DNA from: Treponema_I sp045631425
GTDB taxonomy: Bacteria; Spirochaetota; Spirochaetia; Treponematales; Treponemataceae
Length of the DNA stretch: 64,000 nucleotides
Direction: 5' to 3'
NCBI GenBank assembly: GCA_045631425.1
Contig: JAZQUR010000084.1
Location: 49,091-113,090, forward strand
The number at the start of each line of letters is the position of its first letter. Position 1 is the stretch's first letter. Below the pieces are notes generated by a model. That model was not told where the DNA came from, did not search any database, and saw nothing but the letters and a program-made list of their open reading frames with translations. Shown here in pieces: positions 50,984 to 59,290 of the stretch. Position numbers and translations under genes: made by a program.

Positions 50984-52009
50984 ATGAAATATTTTGACAG
51001 CGATTATCTAGAAGGGTGTGCTCCAGAAATTTTAGAAGCACTCTCAAAAACAAATTTTGAACAAACTCCCGGATATGGAAAAGACAAATATTCGGACAGT
51101 GCAAAAGAAAAAATCAAAGCAGCTTGTGAATGCCAAGATGCTGATGTTTGGTTTTTAGTTGGTGGAACTCAAGCAAATTCCACAGTTTTAGATTCAATTT
51201 TGAAAGTTGGAGAAGGCGTTATCTCTTGTGATACAGGGCACATTGCTGGACATGAAGCTGGCGCTATTGAAACATTTGGCCACAAAGTGATTACAATCCC
51301 TCACAAAAACGGGAAACTCTCTGCAGCAGACGTAAAAAAATATCTTGTAAACTTTTACAATGATTCAAGTTACGACCACATTGTTCCACCAGGAGCAGTT
51401 TACGTTTCTCATCCAACTGAATACGGAACTCTTTACACAAAAAGTGAACTAGAAGATTTACACGAAGTTTGTAAAGAATACAACATACCACTATTTTTAG
51501 ATGGTGCAAGACTTGGTTACGGACTTACAACTCCGGGAACTGATGTTACATTACCTGTACTTGCAAAAACCACAGATGCATTTTATATCGGAGGAACAAA
51601 AGTTGGTGCACTTTTTGGAGAAGCAGTTGTTTTCCCAAAGAAAGACATTGTAAACAGATTTTTTACAAGCATCAAACGCCACGGTGCTTTACTTGCAAAA
51701 GGAAGATTGCTTGGGATTCAGTTTGATACACTTTTCACAGACGGTCTTTACTTCAAACTTGCAAAAAATGCTATCGACAATGCAGTTTATCTAAAATCAG
51801 AACTTGCAAAAAAAGGATATAAATTCTTTATCGACTCACCAACAAACCAAACTTTTGTAATACTTGAAAATACACAGGTAAAAGCTCTTCAAAAAGAAGT
51901 TTCGTTTAGTATTTGGGAACAATACGACGAAACTCACACAGTTGTACGCTTTGCAACTAGTTGGGCAACCAAAAAAGAAGATGTTGATTTCTTGCTAAAT
52001 CTTTTATAA
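50984..52009 (+). CDS. Low-specificity L-threonine aldolase (PLP-dependent)
   Basis: A 341-residue fold-type I PLP enzyme: 'YFDSDYLEGCAPEILEAL', 'FLVGGTQANSTVLDS', 'DTGHIAGHEAGAIE', 'PLFLDGARLGYGL' (PLP Asp) and 'FYIGGTKVGALFGEA', whose Lys binds PLP. It cleaves L-threonine or allo-threonine to glycine and acetaldehyde. It is a single gene with an extended -10 promoter and a bidirectional terminator after it. Confidence 0.92.
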   Translation: MKYFDSDYLEGCAPEILEALSKTNFEQTPGYGKDKYSDSAKEKIKAACECQDADVWFLVGGTQANSTVLDSILKVGEGVISCDTGHIAGHEAGAIETFGHKVITIPHKNGKLSAADVKKYLVNFYNDSSYDHIVPPGAVYVSHPTEYGTLYTKSELEDLHEVCKEYNIPLFLDGARLGYGLTTPGTDVTLPVLAKTTDAFYIGGTKVGALFGEAVVFPKKDIVNRFFTSIKRHGALLAKGRLLGIQFDTLFTDGLYFKLAKNAIDNAVYLKSELAKKGYKFFIDSPTNQTFVILENTQVKALQKEVSFSIWEQYDETHTVVRFATSWATKKEDVDFLLNLL

Positions 52010-52040
52010 GAAATACATTTTCAAAACTATTGACACAAAA

Positions 52041-52078
52041 AAAAGCCCTTTCTTGAAAACTATCAAGAAAGGGCTTTT
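52041..52078. terminator. Bidirectional terminator
   Basis: AAAAGCCCTTTCTTGA (52041-52056) / TCAAGAAAGGGCTTTT (52063-52078), perfect 16-bp stem with 6-nt loop, between convergent genes. Confidence 0.9.
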
Positions 52079-52112
52079 AGTTATACTATAAAAACTTTAG
52101 ATAAAACAAAAA

Positions 52113-52775
52113 TTATTTTTCAGACATTAACAATGTCTTGGAATCTAGTTTCAAACTAGCAACATCAGATTCTTTTCCATGAGATTTCAAAATCTTCATT
52201 TGGATAGTATCTGGTTTTTGTTCAAGATGAAGGATACAATCTACATCAGGATTTGAATAAGATGCATCATTTTCAACATTGTGGCTGAACCAAATTACAA
52301 GATTTGCTTCTTTACCATATTCTTTCAATGCTTTGTAGTCTTCTGATTTTAGAAGAGCTAAATCCAAACCATCAACAATCATACAACTTGCTACAATTCC
52401 ACCTTGAGCCAAAGCTTTTAGTGTATTGATAATTCTTTCTGCAGAAACTGTGTCTGGACTGAAGTTCAAAATAACACGATTACGAATTACAGAATTTTTA
52501 ACTTCATCAGCATCTGCAAGATTTTTCTTTTTAGCTGTTTCATCAAAAATATCACCGTACCATGTAATTACGTTGTCAGAATGTTGGTTGAATGATACGT
52601 GTACAACAGTTTTTTCTTGTAATAACATATCTAAACCGAACTGTACTAAGACAGAAGTTTTACCCAACCCTTTTTTTGATGTTAGAACACCAATTTCGCC
52701 AGCTGCAAGTCCACCATTAGCAGACTTTTCTAAAAATCGTACCGGACTTCTCTCAATTAATTCTTGCTTTACCAT
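52113..52775 (-). CDS. RecA/KaiC-like P-loop ATPase of unknown role
   Basis: A 220-residue protein resembling single-domain RecA-superfamily ATPases (RAD55/KaiC-like): 'GGLAAGEIGVLTSKKGLGKTSVLVQFGLDML' (Walker A with Ser in place of the first Gly), 'VVHVSFNQHSDNVITWY', 'IVASCMIVDGLDLALL' (Walker B) and 'NLVIWFSHN'. I do not recognise a named gene. It is a single gene with AAGGAG before ATG 52775. The 311-bp gap upstream contains two palindromes (ATGTAA/TTACAT at 52833-52845 and TTTTGAAA/TTTCAAAA at 52850-52866) around TTGAAA-16-TAAATT. Confidence 0.6.
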   Translation of the reverse strand: MVKQELIERSPVRFLEKSANGGLAAGEIGVLTSKKGLGKTSVLVQFGLDMLLQEKTVVHVSFNQHSDNVITWYGDIFDETAKKKNLADADEVKNSVIRNRVILNFSPDTVSAERIINTLKALAQGGIVASCMIVDGLDLALLKSEDYKALKEYGKEANLVIWFSHNVENDASYSNPDVDCILHLEQKPDTIQMKILKSHGKESDVASLKLDSKTLLMSEK

Positions 52776-53086
52776 AATAGTTTCTCCTTGTAGAATTTTA
52801 GTATTTTTAATTCAGAAATAAAAAGACTCTGTATGTAATTTACATAGGATTTTGAAAATTTCAAAATAATCATAAACGTTTTTTTATTTCCTTTTCTAAT
52901 TACATTGTAGACCACAAATTCATTTTTGTACAATTTTATTTTTCAAAAATTAAATTTCTCTAAAAAACGTAAATTCTTTATAGGTAGATTTCTAATATTT
53001 TAGACAAAAAAAAGCCAGCTCATCAGAAGCGAACTTCTAGCGAACTGGCTTTTAGTAAACACAAAAGTTTAACTATTTTTTAAGGA
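52776..53086. other. 311-bp intergenic region
   Basis: Contains the promoter area of the P-loop ATPase with two short palindromes (52833-52845; 52850-52866) and, at 53011-53053, the terminator of the EF-G gene. Nothing else is recognised. Confidence 0.6.
53007..53053 (-). terminator. Terminator of the EF-G gene
   Basis: AAAGCCAG (53011-53018) / CTGGCTTT (53045-53052), enclosing an inner hairpin AGAAG-CGAA-CTTCT; on the reverse strand the stem is followed by seven T. Confidence 0.75.
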
Positions 53087-55180
53087 TTATTTTCCTTGTT
53101 GTTCTTTGCGTTTCTTTTCTTGGTATTCAGCAATTAGTTTTTCAGAAACTGATGTAGGAACTTTTCCGTATTTTTCAAATTCCATTGAGAATTCTGCTTT
53201 ACCTTGTGTTAAAGAACGTAGGATTGTTGAGAATCCGAACATTTCTGAAAGTGGAACTTCTGCTTCTACACGTGAGAATGCACCGTCTTCTGTTGAAGAA
53301 ACGATAACACCACGACGTTGGTTGATAGCACCAAAGATGTTACCTTGGAATTCTGTTGGACCTTCGATAGAAACTTTCATGATAGGTTCCATGATACATG
53401 GTTTTGCTTTTTCATAAGCTTCACGGAATGCACCTTGAGCAGCTAATTGGAAAGCAATATCAGAAGAGTCAACTGGGTGAGATTGACCATCATTGATTGT
53501 ACATTTAACACCAACGATTGGGAATCCGATTAGGTGACCCTTTGTCATAGAAGCTTTGAAACCTTTATCACAAGAAGGTACGTATTCACCAGGAATAGCA
53601 CCACCCTTAATGTTGTCTACAAATTCGTAGTCTTTGTCTGCAATTGGTTCCATGAAACCAGCAACACGACCGTATTGTCCAGAACCACCAGATTGTTTTT
53701 TGTGTGTATAGTTGAAGTCTGCTTGTTGTGTGATTGTTTCACGGTAAGCTACTTGTGGCATACCTGTTTCAACTTCACAGTTGTATTCACGACGCATACG
53801 TTCAACGTAAACATCTAGGTGAAGCTCACCCATTCCTTTGATAATTGTTTCGTTTGATTCAGGATCAACGTATGTTTGGAATGTTGGGTCTTCTTTTGTA
53901 AAGCGGTTAAGAGCTTTAGCCATTTGGTCAGCAGATTTCTTATCTTTTGGTTTGATAGATAGAGAAATAACTGGGTTTGGAACGAACATAGAAGTCATTG
54001 CGTAGTTCAATCCTGTACTACAGAATGTATCTCCAGATGCACATTCAATACCGAATAGAGCAACGATATCTCCTGGTAAACCTTCGTTAATATCTTCCAT
54101 TGAAGCTGAGTTCATACGAACTAGACGACCAACTTTGAACTTTTTGCGTGCACGTGTGTTATAAAGTTCTTCACCTTTTTTAATTACACCTTGGTAAACA
54201 CGTACGTATGTTAACTGACCATATTGACCATCTTCTAGTTTGAATCCAAGTGCAACACAAGGATCTTTTTCTGATGAAGAAAGGTCAACTGGAGCTTCAT
54301 TGTTGTCGAGGTCAAGAGCAACGTTTTTAACTTCTGTTGGGTTAGGTAGATATTTTACAACACCGTCTAGAAGTGGTTGGATACCCTTGTTTTTGTATGC
54401 AGAACCACAGAAAACAGGAACGAATTGTTCTGCAAGTGTACCTTTACGGATTGCAGCATTAATCATATCTTCTGATGGTTCACCTTCTAACATAGCTTCC
54501 ATTAGTTCATCAGAGAACATTGAAGCTGCGTCTAGAAGTTCTTCACGATATTTGTTTGCTTCGTCTACTAAGTGAGCAGGAATTTCAGCATAGCGTAGTT
54601 CAGTACCAGAATCACCTTCGAAGTAGATAGCTTTCATTGTTACAAGGTCAACAACACCTTCTAGCTTATCTTCTAGACCGATTGGAATTTCCATCATGTA
54701 AGCGTTTAGACCTAATTTTTCACGTAGTTGCATACGTACTTTGAATGGGTTTGCACCTGTACGGTCACATTTGTTTACGAATGCGATTCTTGGAACGTGA
54801 TAGCGTTTTAGCTGACGGTCTACAGTAATAGATTGTGATTGAACACCACCAACTGAACAAAGAACAAGAATAGCACCATCAAGAACACGTAGAGAACGTT
54901 CAACTTCTACTGTGAAGTCAACGTGGCCCGGTGTGTCGATTACGTTGAAAGTGTGGTCTTTCCATTGTACCTGAGTTGAAGCAGATGCGATTGTGATACC
55001 ACGTTCTCTTTCAAGTTCCATGTTATCCATTACGGCACCAACACCGTCTTTACCACGAACTTCGTGGATTGCGTGAATCTTGTTACAGTAAAATAGAATA
55101 CGTTCGGATAGTGTAGTTTTTCCCGAGTCAATGTGGGCACTGATACCGATATTTCTCATTTTAGTAATATCGTAAGCCAT
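53087..55180 (-). CDS. fusA: Elongation factor G (spirochaete/mitochondrial EF-G1-like)
   Basis: A 697-residue translational GTPase: 'RNIGISAHIDSGKTTLSERIL' (G1), 'RERGITIASASTQVQW' (G2), 'NVIDTPGHVDFTVEVERSLRVLDGAILVLC' (G3), 'FVNKCDR' (G4), and full domains II-V. The 'AHIDSGKTT' G1 loop (Ser where standard EF-G has Ala) marks the spirochaete/planctomycete/mitochondrial EF-G1 branch, thought to act in translocation only. ATG 55180 is chosen because the preceding TTG-AGA-GGT is the ribosome site. It is not in a str operon. Confidence 0.95.
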   Translation of the reverse strand: MAYDITKMRNIGISAHIDSGKTTLSERILFYCNKIHAIHEVRGKDGVGAVMDNMELERERGITIASASTQVQWKDHTFNVIDTPGHVDFTVEVERSLRVLDGAILVLCSVGGVQSQSITVDRQLKRYHVPRIAFVNKCDRTGANPFKVRMQLREKLGLNAYMMEIPIGLEDKLEGVVDLVTMKAIYFEGDSGTELRYAEIPAHLVDEANKYREELLDAASMFSDELMEAMLEGEPSEDMINAAIRKGTLAEQFVPVFCGSAYKNKGIQPLLDGVVKYLPNPTEVKNVALDLDNNEAPVDLSSSEKDPCVALGFKLEDGQYGQLTYVRVYQGVIKKGEELYNTRARKKFKVGRLVRMNSASMEDINEGLPGDIVALFGIECASGDTFCSTGLNYAMTSMFVPNPVISLSIKPKDKKSADQMAKALNRFTKEDPTFQTYVDPESNETIIKGMGELHLDVYVERMRREYNCEVETGMPQVAYRETITQQADFNYTHKKQSGGSGQYGRVAGFMEPIADKDYEFVDNIKGGAIPGEYVPSCDKGFKASMTKGHLIGFPIVGVKCTINDGQSHPVDSSDIAFQLAAQGAFREAYEKAKPCIMEPIMKVSIEGPTEFQGNIFGAINQRRGVIVSSTEDGAFSRVEAEVPLSEMFGFSTILRSLTQGKAEFSMEFEKYGKVPTSVSEKLIAEYQEKKRKEQQGK

Positions 55181-55346
55181 ACTGTTTGTACCTCTCAAAA
55201 AAAATATATCTTTTGCAACCTAGTGCAATGATTTCTAAATAAAATCAGTTCTTGTCAATATACAGAAAAGATAAAATAGTTTCAAGTACTAAAAGAATTT
55301 ATCTCAAAATAATCATTGATTTATAGTGATTTTAGACCTATAATTT

Positions 55347-55541
55347 TTATTTAGTAATATCATTTTCCTTCAAAATTGCCACATTATCCAAAGATTCTTC
55401 ATGACCTTTCAATGCTGCAAATGGTAAAAAAATTTTTGCCCTTTCTTGAAGATTCATTTTTGGACGTAAGCTAGAGTTTTTAGGCCATTCAGTATTTAAA
55501 ATATCACCGTATTTAAAGTCTGATACAGTATTTTTATCCAT
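55347..55541 (-). CDS. YolD-like small protein
   Basis: A 64-residue protein, 'YGDILNTEWPKNSSLRPKM' and 'NLQERAKIFLPFAALKGHEESL', the core pattern of YolD-like proteins found right after Y-family polymerases in Firmicutes and other gut bacteria. YolD-like proteins are suspected partners of these polymerases in the SOS response, but the mechanism is unknown. It starts 29 nt after the polymerase stop on the same strand. ATG 55541 is used; the extra upstream residues of the longer frame are not conserved in the family as I know it. Confidence 0.75.
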   Translation of the reverse strand: MDKNTVSDFKYGDILNTEWPKNSSLRPKMNLQERAKIFLPFAALKGHEESLDNVAILKENDITK

Positions 55542-55570
55542 AGAAATTAAAACCAACAAAAATCACTTTG

Positions 55571-56941
55571 CTAAGCTTTATGGCCTCCAATTTGGCAGTT
55601 TCGTTCTTTCATTGTGGCACCTTCTTGCAAATTTGTTCCTTTTAACAAAGCATTTTTCCCATAACGATTTTTGATATTTAGCATAGTTGATTGCAAACTT
55701 TCTTCTTTTTTTATTTGCTCAAAATCATCAAAGAGACCGATTTCTTCAAAATTTGAAAAAAACACATTATTCGCAGAAATATTTACACGGCGAATAAGAA
55801 AACTTGGCTCCACAATTTTTTCGTACATTAAAATCACTAAATCAACAATTTTACTAGGTAAAGCAGTGTGACAACCTAATTTCACAGTTCCGTGAGCAGG
55901 CTTTGGCATTTCACGTCCGTAAAAATCCACAACGATTTCTTGATTTGAGTAATTCTTTGCGTTGTCAAGACTTTCCTGGTCGTATCCCACATACAAAGAA
56001 ATAGAATCTGGCTTGGCGTTTTTCTCCCAAAGTTCTGCAAGAAGATTTTCTGTCATTTCCCGAACAATGATTTTCCCTTTTTGAAAATCGTAGGGATGAT
56101 GTAAAACTTGGCCACATCCCATGCCTTTTTGCTTTGACTTGTAGTTTTTTATCTCTTTCATGCCAACTGGCTCATATCCCCAAGCGTGATCGATTAAAAT
56201 TTCTGCATCAATTCCGAAAACTGAATAGAGGAGATTTTCGTTTACCAGAGAGCACCGAGCAATATCACCCATTGTGTATAGAAAGCATTTTGCAAGTCGG
56301 CGTTCAGTGCCTTTACCGATTCGCCAAAAATCTGTTATCGGTTTATGCTGCCACAATTTTTCCCGATAGGATATTTCGTCAAGTTCTGCAATTCGTACCC
56401 CATTTTCGTCCCCGGGAAGATGTTTTGCCACAATATCCATGGCGATTTTTGCCAAGTACAGATTTGGTGCAATTCCTCCAGTTGCAGTTATGCCAGTTTC
56501 GGCAAAAACCTCTAATATCACTTTTTTTAGCAAGTCGTGAGGAGAAATTTTATACAACGAAAAGTAAGTTGTGGCGTCGATAAAAACTTCGTCAATGGAA
56601 TAAACGTGAATATCATCCTTGCTAAAATATCGCAGGTAAATCTCATAGATTTTTGCAGAATATTTGATATACAAAGCCATTCGAGGTGGCGCCACAATGT
56701 ATTTCAGCTCTTTTCCGGTTCGTAACTTCACTTCCTTGGCTTTTTGCTCAACTTCAAAAAGACGACTTCGCCCACTAAGACCGTATGCTTTTAGCGGCGG
56801 AGTTACAGCAAGACAAATAGTTTTGCTTGTTCGAGAATTATCTGCCACAACAAGATTTGTGGTGAGAGGATTTAATTTTCGCTCCACACATTCAACTGAG
56901 GCATAAAAAGATTTTAGGTCAATAGCAAAATAAGTTTTCAT
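55571..56941 (-). CDS. Y-family DNA polymerase (UmuC/DinB-like)
   Basis: A 456-residue translesion polymerase: 'YFAIDLKSFYASVECVER' (metal Asp), 'LSGRSRLFEV', 'VYSIDEVFIDAT' (catalytic S-I-D-E), a helix-hairpin-helix region ('DFWRIGKGTERRLAK') and a little-finger domain. The C-terminal end 'EGATMKERNCQIGGHKA' is typical of polymerases that come with YolD-like genes. It copies damaged DNA, at a cost in fidelity. No clear LexA box was found upstream; a TATACA at 56959-56964 (reverse strand) may be the -10. Confidence 0.9.
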   Translation of the reverse strand: MKTYFAIDLKSFYASVECVERKLNPLTTNLVVADNSRTSKTICLAVTPPLKAYGLSGRSRLFEVEQKAKEVKLRTGKELKYIVAPPRMALYIKYSAKIYEIYLRYFSKDDIHVYSIDEVFIDATTYFSLYKISPHDLLKKVILEVFAETGITATGGIAPNLYLAKIAMDIVAKHLPGDENGVRIAELDEISYREKLWQHKPITDFWRIGKGTERRLAKCFLYTMGDIARCSLVNENLLYSVFGIDAEILIDHAWGYEPVGMKEIKNYKSKQKGMGCGQVLHHPYDFQKGKIIVREMTENLLAELWEKNAKPDSISLYVGYDQESLDNAKNYSNQEIVVDFYGREMPKPAHGTVKLGCHTALPSKIVDLVILMYEKIVEPSFLIRRVNISANNVFFSNFEEIGLFDDFEQIKKEESLQSTMLNIKNRYGKNALLKGTNLQEGATMKERNCQIGGHKA

Positions 56942-57012
56942 ATTAATAACAAAACATCTGTATAGTAATTATAATCATAAACTATATTTTTGTATAGTCT
57001 AATTATCAATTT

Positions 57013-57040
57013 TTGACATATCCACAAACTATGATACAAT
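57013..57040 (+). promoter_or_regulatory. Promoter of the YwqG-like gene, leaderless
   Basis: TTGACA (57013-57018), 16-bp spacer, TACAAT (57035-57040), 6 nt to ATG 57047. Confidence 0.7.
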
Positions 57041-57046
57041 TTGTTT

Positions 57047-58012
57047 ATGAGTTTATTTGACATTTTTAAGCCACGTAATAAAGACACTGTGATTTCTGAA
57101 ACTTCAACGGTATCAGAAAAAAACACCACAACAGAAACTGGTAAAGCTGCTCTTGTTGAAAAATTGATAAAATCAGTTCAAAGCAAAACAAGTAAAAAAT
57201 GCTTTTATCTTCAGGAAAATTTAGAAGATACATCTGGTTTATTTTCGAGTAAAATTGGTGGCATTCCTTATTGGGACAAAGCCCTTCCCTATCCTACCGA
57301 TAAAGCAAAAAATCCATTGGCTTTGGTTTTCCAAATCAATTTTACCGACTTGCCACAGGACAAAAATCAAACTGACATAGAGAATCTTATGCCAAATCAA
57401 GGAATTTTGCAGTTTTTTATTTCTCCAGATGATGACTACTACGGTATGGATTCTGAAAATTATTCAAATCAGGAAAAATTCAGAGTTGTGTACCATGAAA
57501 ATATCAATTTAGAAATCACAGAAAAAGAAATTCAGGATATTGTTTTGGAAAATTTTGATACAGAGCTTCCAAAAACTTTTGGACCTGTACAAGAAGAAGC
57601 AAAACTTTCTATAAAGTCTGGAGAAAGTTTTTTATCCCTTGATGATGAAAAATTCCAAGAAATTTTCCAAGAATCCGTGAAAGAGATTTTTGGCGAAGAA
57701 ACAGAGGATGACTACCGAACTTTCTTAGATGATAAAAACTTTGACAACGGCAAAAAATATGGCAGCCAATTTTTCAGAGCATTTGCCAGCTCAAAAAGTT
57801 ATATCCTTGGAAATCCAGCTTTTACACAAGAGGACCCACGAAATTCCCTTTCTTCAGAAGAAGCCCAGTTTTTTGACACTTTGCTTTTCAAACTAGATTC
57901 TTCCGACTATCTAATGTGGGGCGATTCTGGGATTTGTAACTTATTTATCAACAAAGAAAAACTCAAATCACGAGATTTTTCTGAAATCTTGTATTATTGG
58001 GATTGTTGCTAA
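57047..58012 (+). CDS. YwqG-like (DUF1963) protein
   Basis: A 321-residue soluble acidic protein of the YwqG family: 'SSKIGGIPYWDKALPYP', 'LALVFQINFTDLP', 'GILQFFISPDDDYYGMD', and the C-terminal 'LGNPAFTQEDPR', 'LFKLDSSDYLMWGDSGICNLFI' and 'FSEILYYWDCC'. The function of the family is unknown; members are common near polymorphic-toxin and immunity genes, but I see none here. The first 25 residues are Thr/Ser-rich. The start at 57047 follows a -10 box by 6 nt. Convergent with the PIN toxin gene, with no clear terminator between. Confidence 0.82.
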   Translation: MSLFDIFKPRNKDTVISETSTVSEKNTTTETGKAALVEKLIKSVQSKTSKKCFYLQENLEDTSGLFSSKIGGIPYWDKALPYPTDKAKNPLALVFQINFTDLPQDKNQTDIENLMPNQGILQFFISPDDDYYGMDSENYSNQEKFRVVYHENINLEITEKEIQDIVLENFDTELPKTFGPVQEEAKLSIKSGESFLSLDDEKFQEIFQESVKEIFGEETEDDYRTFLDDKNFDNGKKYGSQFFRAFASSKSYILGNPAFTQEDPRNSLSSEEAQFFDTLLFKLDSSDYLMWGDSGICNLFINKEKLKSRDFSEILYYWDCC

Positions 58013-58036
58013 TATCAACTTTGTTTTACAAATCCT

Positions 58037-58414
58037 CTAGTCAAACAACTTTAACACAGGAACCAAAGTTTGTATCAATTTAAAATGATTGTCTAAAGTC
58101 CAAAGTTGGCAATCATTTTTTATTGCAAGATAGGCAATTATTCCGTCTTGGAAAGGAATTGTAAGTCCGTTTTTTTTCAGTTTTGCAAAAAGAGAGGAGA
58201 TTTCTAGCCAATCTTGTTTTTCAAAGGAAAGATATTCAAAACACTCTAGGGCAGTTTTTAGTTTTTCACTTTCTTTGGGATTTTTGCTACCTCGTAAAAG
58301 TTCTGTAAAAATCACTCCACAAGTTGCAATTTCATTTTCTTGAAAAATTACTTCCTTTTCTTTAGTGGGATTTTTCAAAAAATCAATCAGTATGTTTGTA
58401 TCAACCAAAATCAT
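58037..58414 (-). CDS. PIN-domain toxin (VapC-like)
   Basis: A 125-residue PIN-domain RNase: 'MILVDTNILIDFL' (first Asp), 'GVIFTELLRGSKN' (Glu), 'IPFQDGIIAYLAIKNDCQLWTLDNHF' (two more Asp). All four acidic residues expected at the metal site can be placed. VapC toxins cut tRNA or rRNA and stop growth. Its ATG overlaps the antitoxin stop by 4 nt, the classic arrangement that links toxin synthesis to antitoxin translation. Confidence 0.88.
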   Translation of the reverse strand: MILVDTNILIDFLKNPTKEKEVIFQENEIATCGVIFTELLRGSKNPKESEKLKTALECFEYLSFEKQDWLEISSLFAKLKKNGLTIPFQDGIIAYLAIKNDCQLWTLDNHFKLIQTLVPVLKLFD

Positions 58415-58914
58415 ATTAAACTTGCCTCTCTAAATTCGGTTACAGAGTCAGAATCAAGAGAAATTTTCCCTGCTAAGTCAAATAAGGCTTTTTTTGATTT
58501 TGGAACAGAGGATTTTGCAACAATTTGCTCAGCTTGTAGCATTTTTATAAAAGCCCCAACAGAAATAAGTGCTTCTTCCGAAAGAGTTTTTAAAGCCGCC
58601 GTTAAGATTCCTAGTTGATTATTTGAATTATCATCATAAAATCCGTATTTCACAGATGGAGACGCAACATAACTTTCTGTGTCTTGCTGGATTTTGTAAG
58701 AAACTTTTTCTTTGTTAGGGGAAAACTCATCATCAATAATTTGAGAATAAGAAACTGAATAAAGTTTTGCCAAAGCAACCACAACTTTTACAGGAGGCTC
58801 AACTTCACCAGATTCGTATTTGATGTACATTTGCCTAGAAACTTGAAGATAAGTTGCCAAATAACTTTGAGAATAATTGTGTTTTTCCCGCAAGGCTTTT
58901 ATGGAATCTTTCAT
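58411..58914 (-). CDS. XRE-type antitoxin with VapB-like C-terminal tail
   Basis: A 167-residue protein. Residues 1-60 are an XRE helix-turn-helix ('LREKHNYSQSYLATYLQVSRQMYIKYESGEVEPPVKVVVALAKLY'); a linker follows; the last about 30 residues, 'FDLAGKISLDSDSVTEFREASLI', match the toxin-binding tail of VapB-like antitoxins. It thus joins an unusual DNA-binding head to the neutralising tail and probably represses its own promoter. The promoter TTGACA-17-TAATCT ends 6 nt before the ATG, so this mRNA is probably leaderless. Confidence 0.85.
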   Translation of the reverse strand: MKDSIKALREKHNYSQSYLATYLQVSRQMYIKYESGEVEPPVKVVVALAKLYSVSYSQIIDDEFSPNKEKVSYKIQQDTESYVASPSVKYGFYDDNSNNQLGILTAALKTLSEEALISVGAFIKMLQAEQIVAKSSVPKSKKALFDLAGKISLDSDSVTEFREASLI

Positions 58915-58920
58915 GATTAT

Positions 58921-58949
58921 AGATTAGCATTGGATTTTGTAATTGTCAA
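58921..58949 (-). promoter_or_regulatory. Promoter of the XRE/PIN toxin-antitoxin operon, leaderless
   Basis: TTGACA (58949-58944), 17-bp spacer, TAATCT (58926-58921), then 6 nt to ATG 58914. Confidence 0.7.
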
Positions 58950-59290
58950 GTATTTTTTACACCATATATAAATGTTAAATATATTTTACAAATAATTTTG
59001 AAATGGCTTAAAAATATTGTTGTATAGATACCGAATCAAACTAGGAATGACGGGGGTTTTAATTCTTCCATTTTGGAAAAATGACACGCGGATTTTGAGG
59101 TCACAATTTTTGTAACCTCGAAAAACGGCTGAGTAAAGGTTTTAAGAAGAGGGATAGCGAACGGGCCTTGACCACACGGATTTGTTCACAGCTAACGCTG
59201 TTCACTGGTTTGATGTAAGTTCAAATATGCGTAGTGTCATTTTGTAGACATCTTTGAATACTGGTAAATCGTAGTAGAGGGACAAATTAG
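58950..59290. other. Intergenic region between toxin-antitoxin promoter and gene remnant
   Basis: No gene seen. The region is mostly filled by the MITE-like element at 59078-59243, listed separately; the rest is AT-rich. Confidence 0.6.
59078..59243. mobile_element. MITE-like element with 10-bp terminal inverted repeats
   Basis: A 166-bp non-coding unit bounded by perfect 10-bp inverted repeats AAAATGACAC (59078-59087) and GTGTCATTTT (59234-59243). Inside are GAGGTcACAA/TTGTaACCTC (59097-59119), a CAGCTAACGCTG dyad (59190-59201), and the segment 59127-59179 that resembles the element at 19572-19612. Base composition is more GC-rich than its flanks. No target duplication could be recognised. 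Confidence 0.5.
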
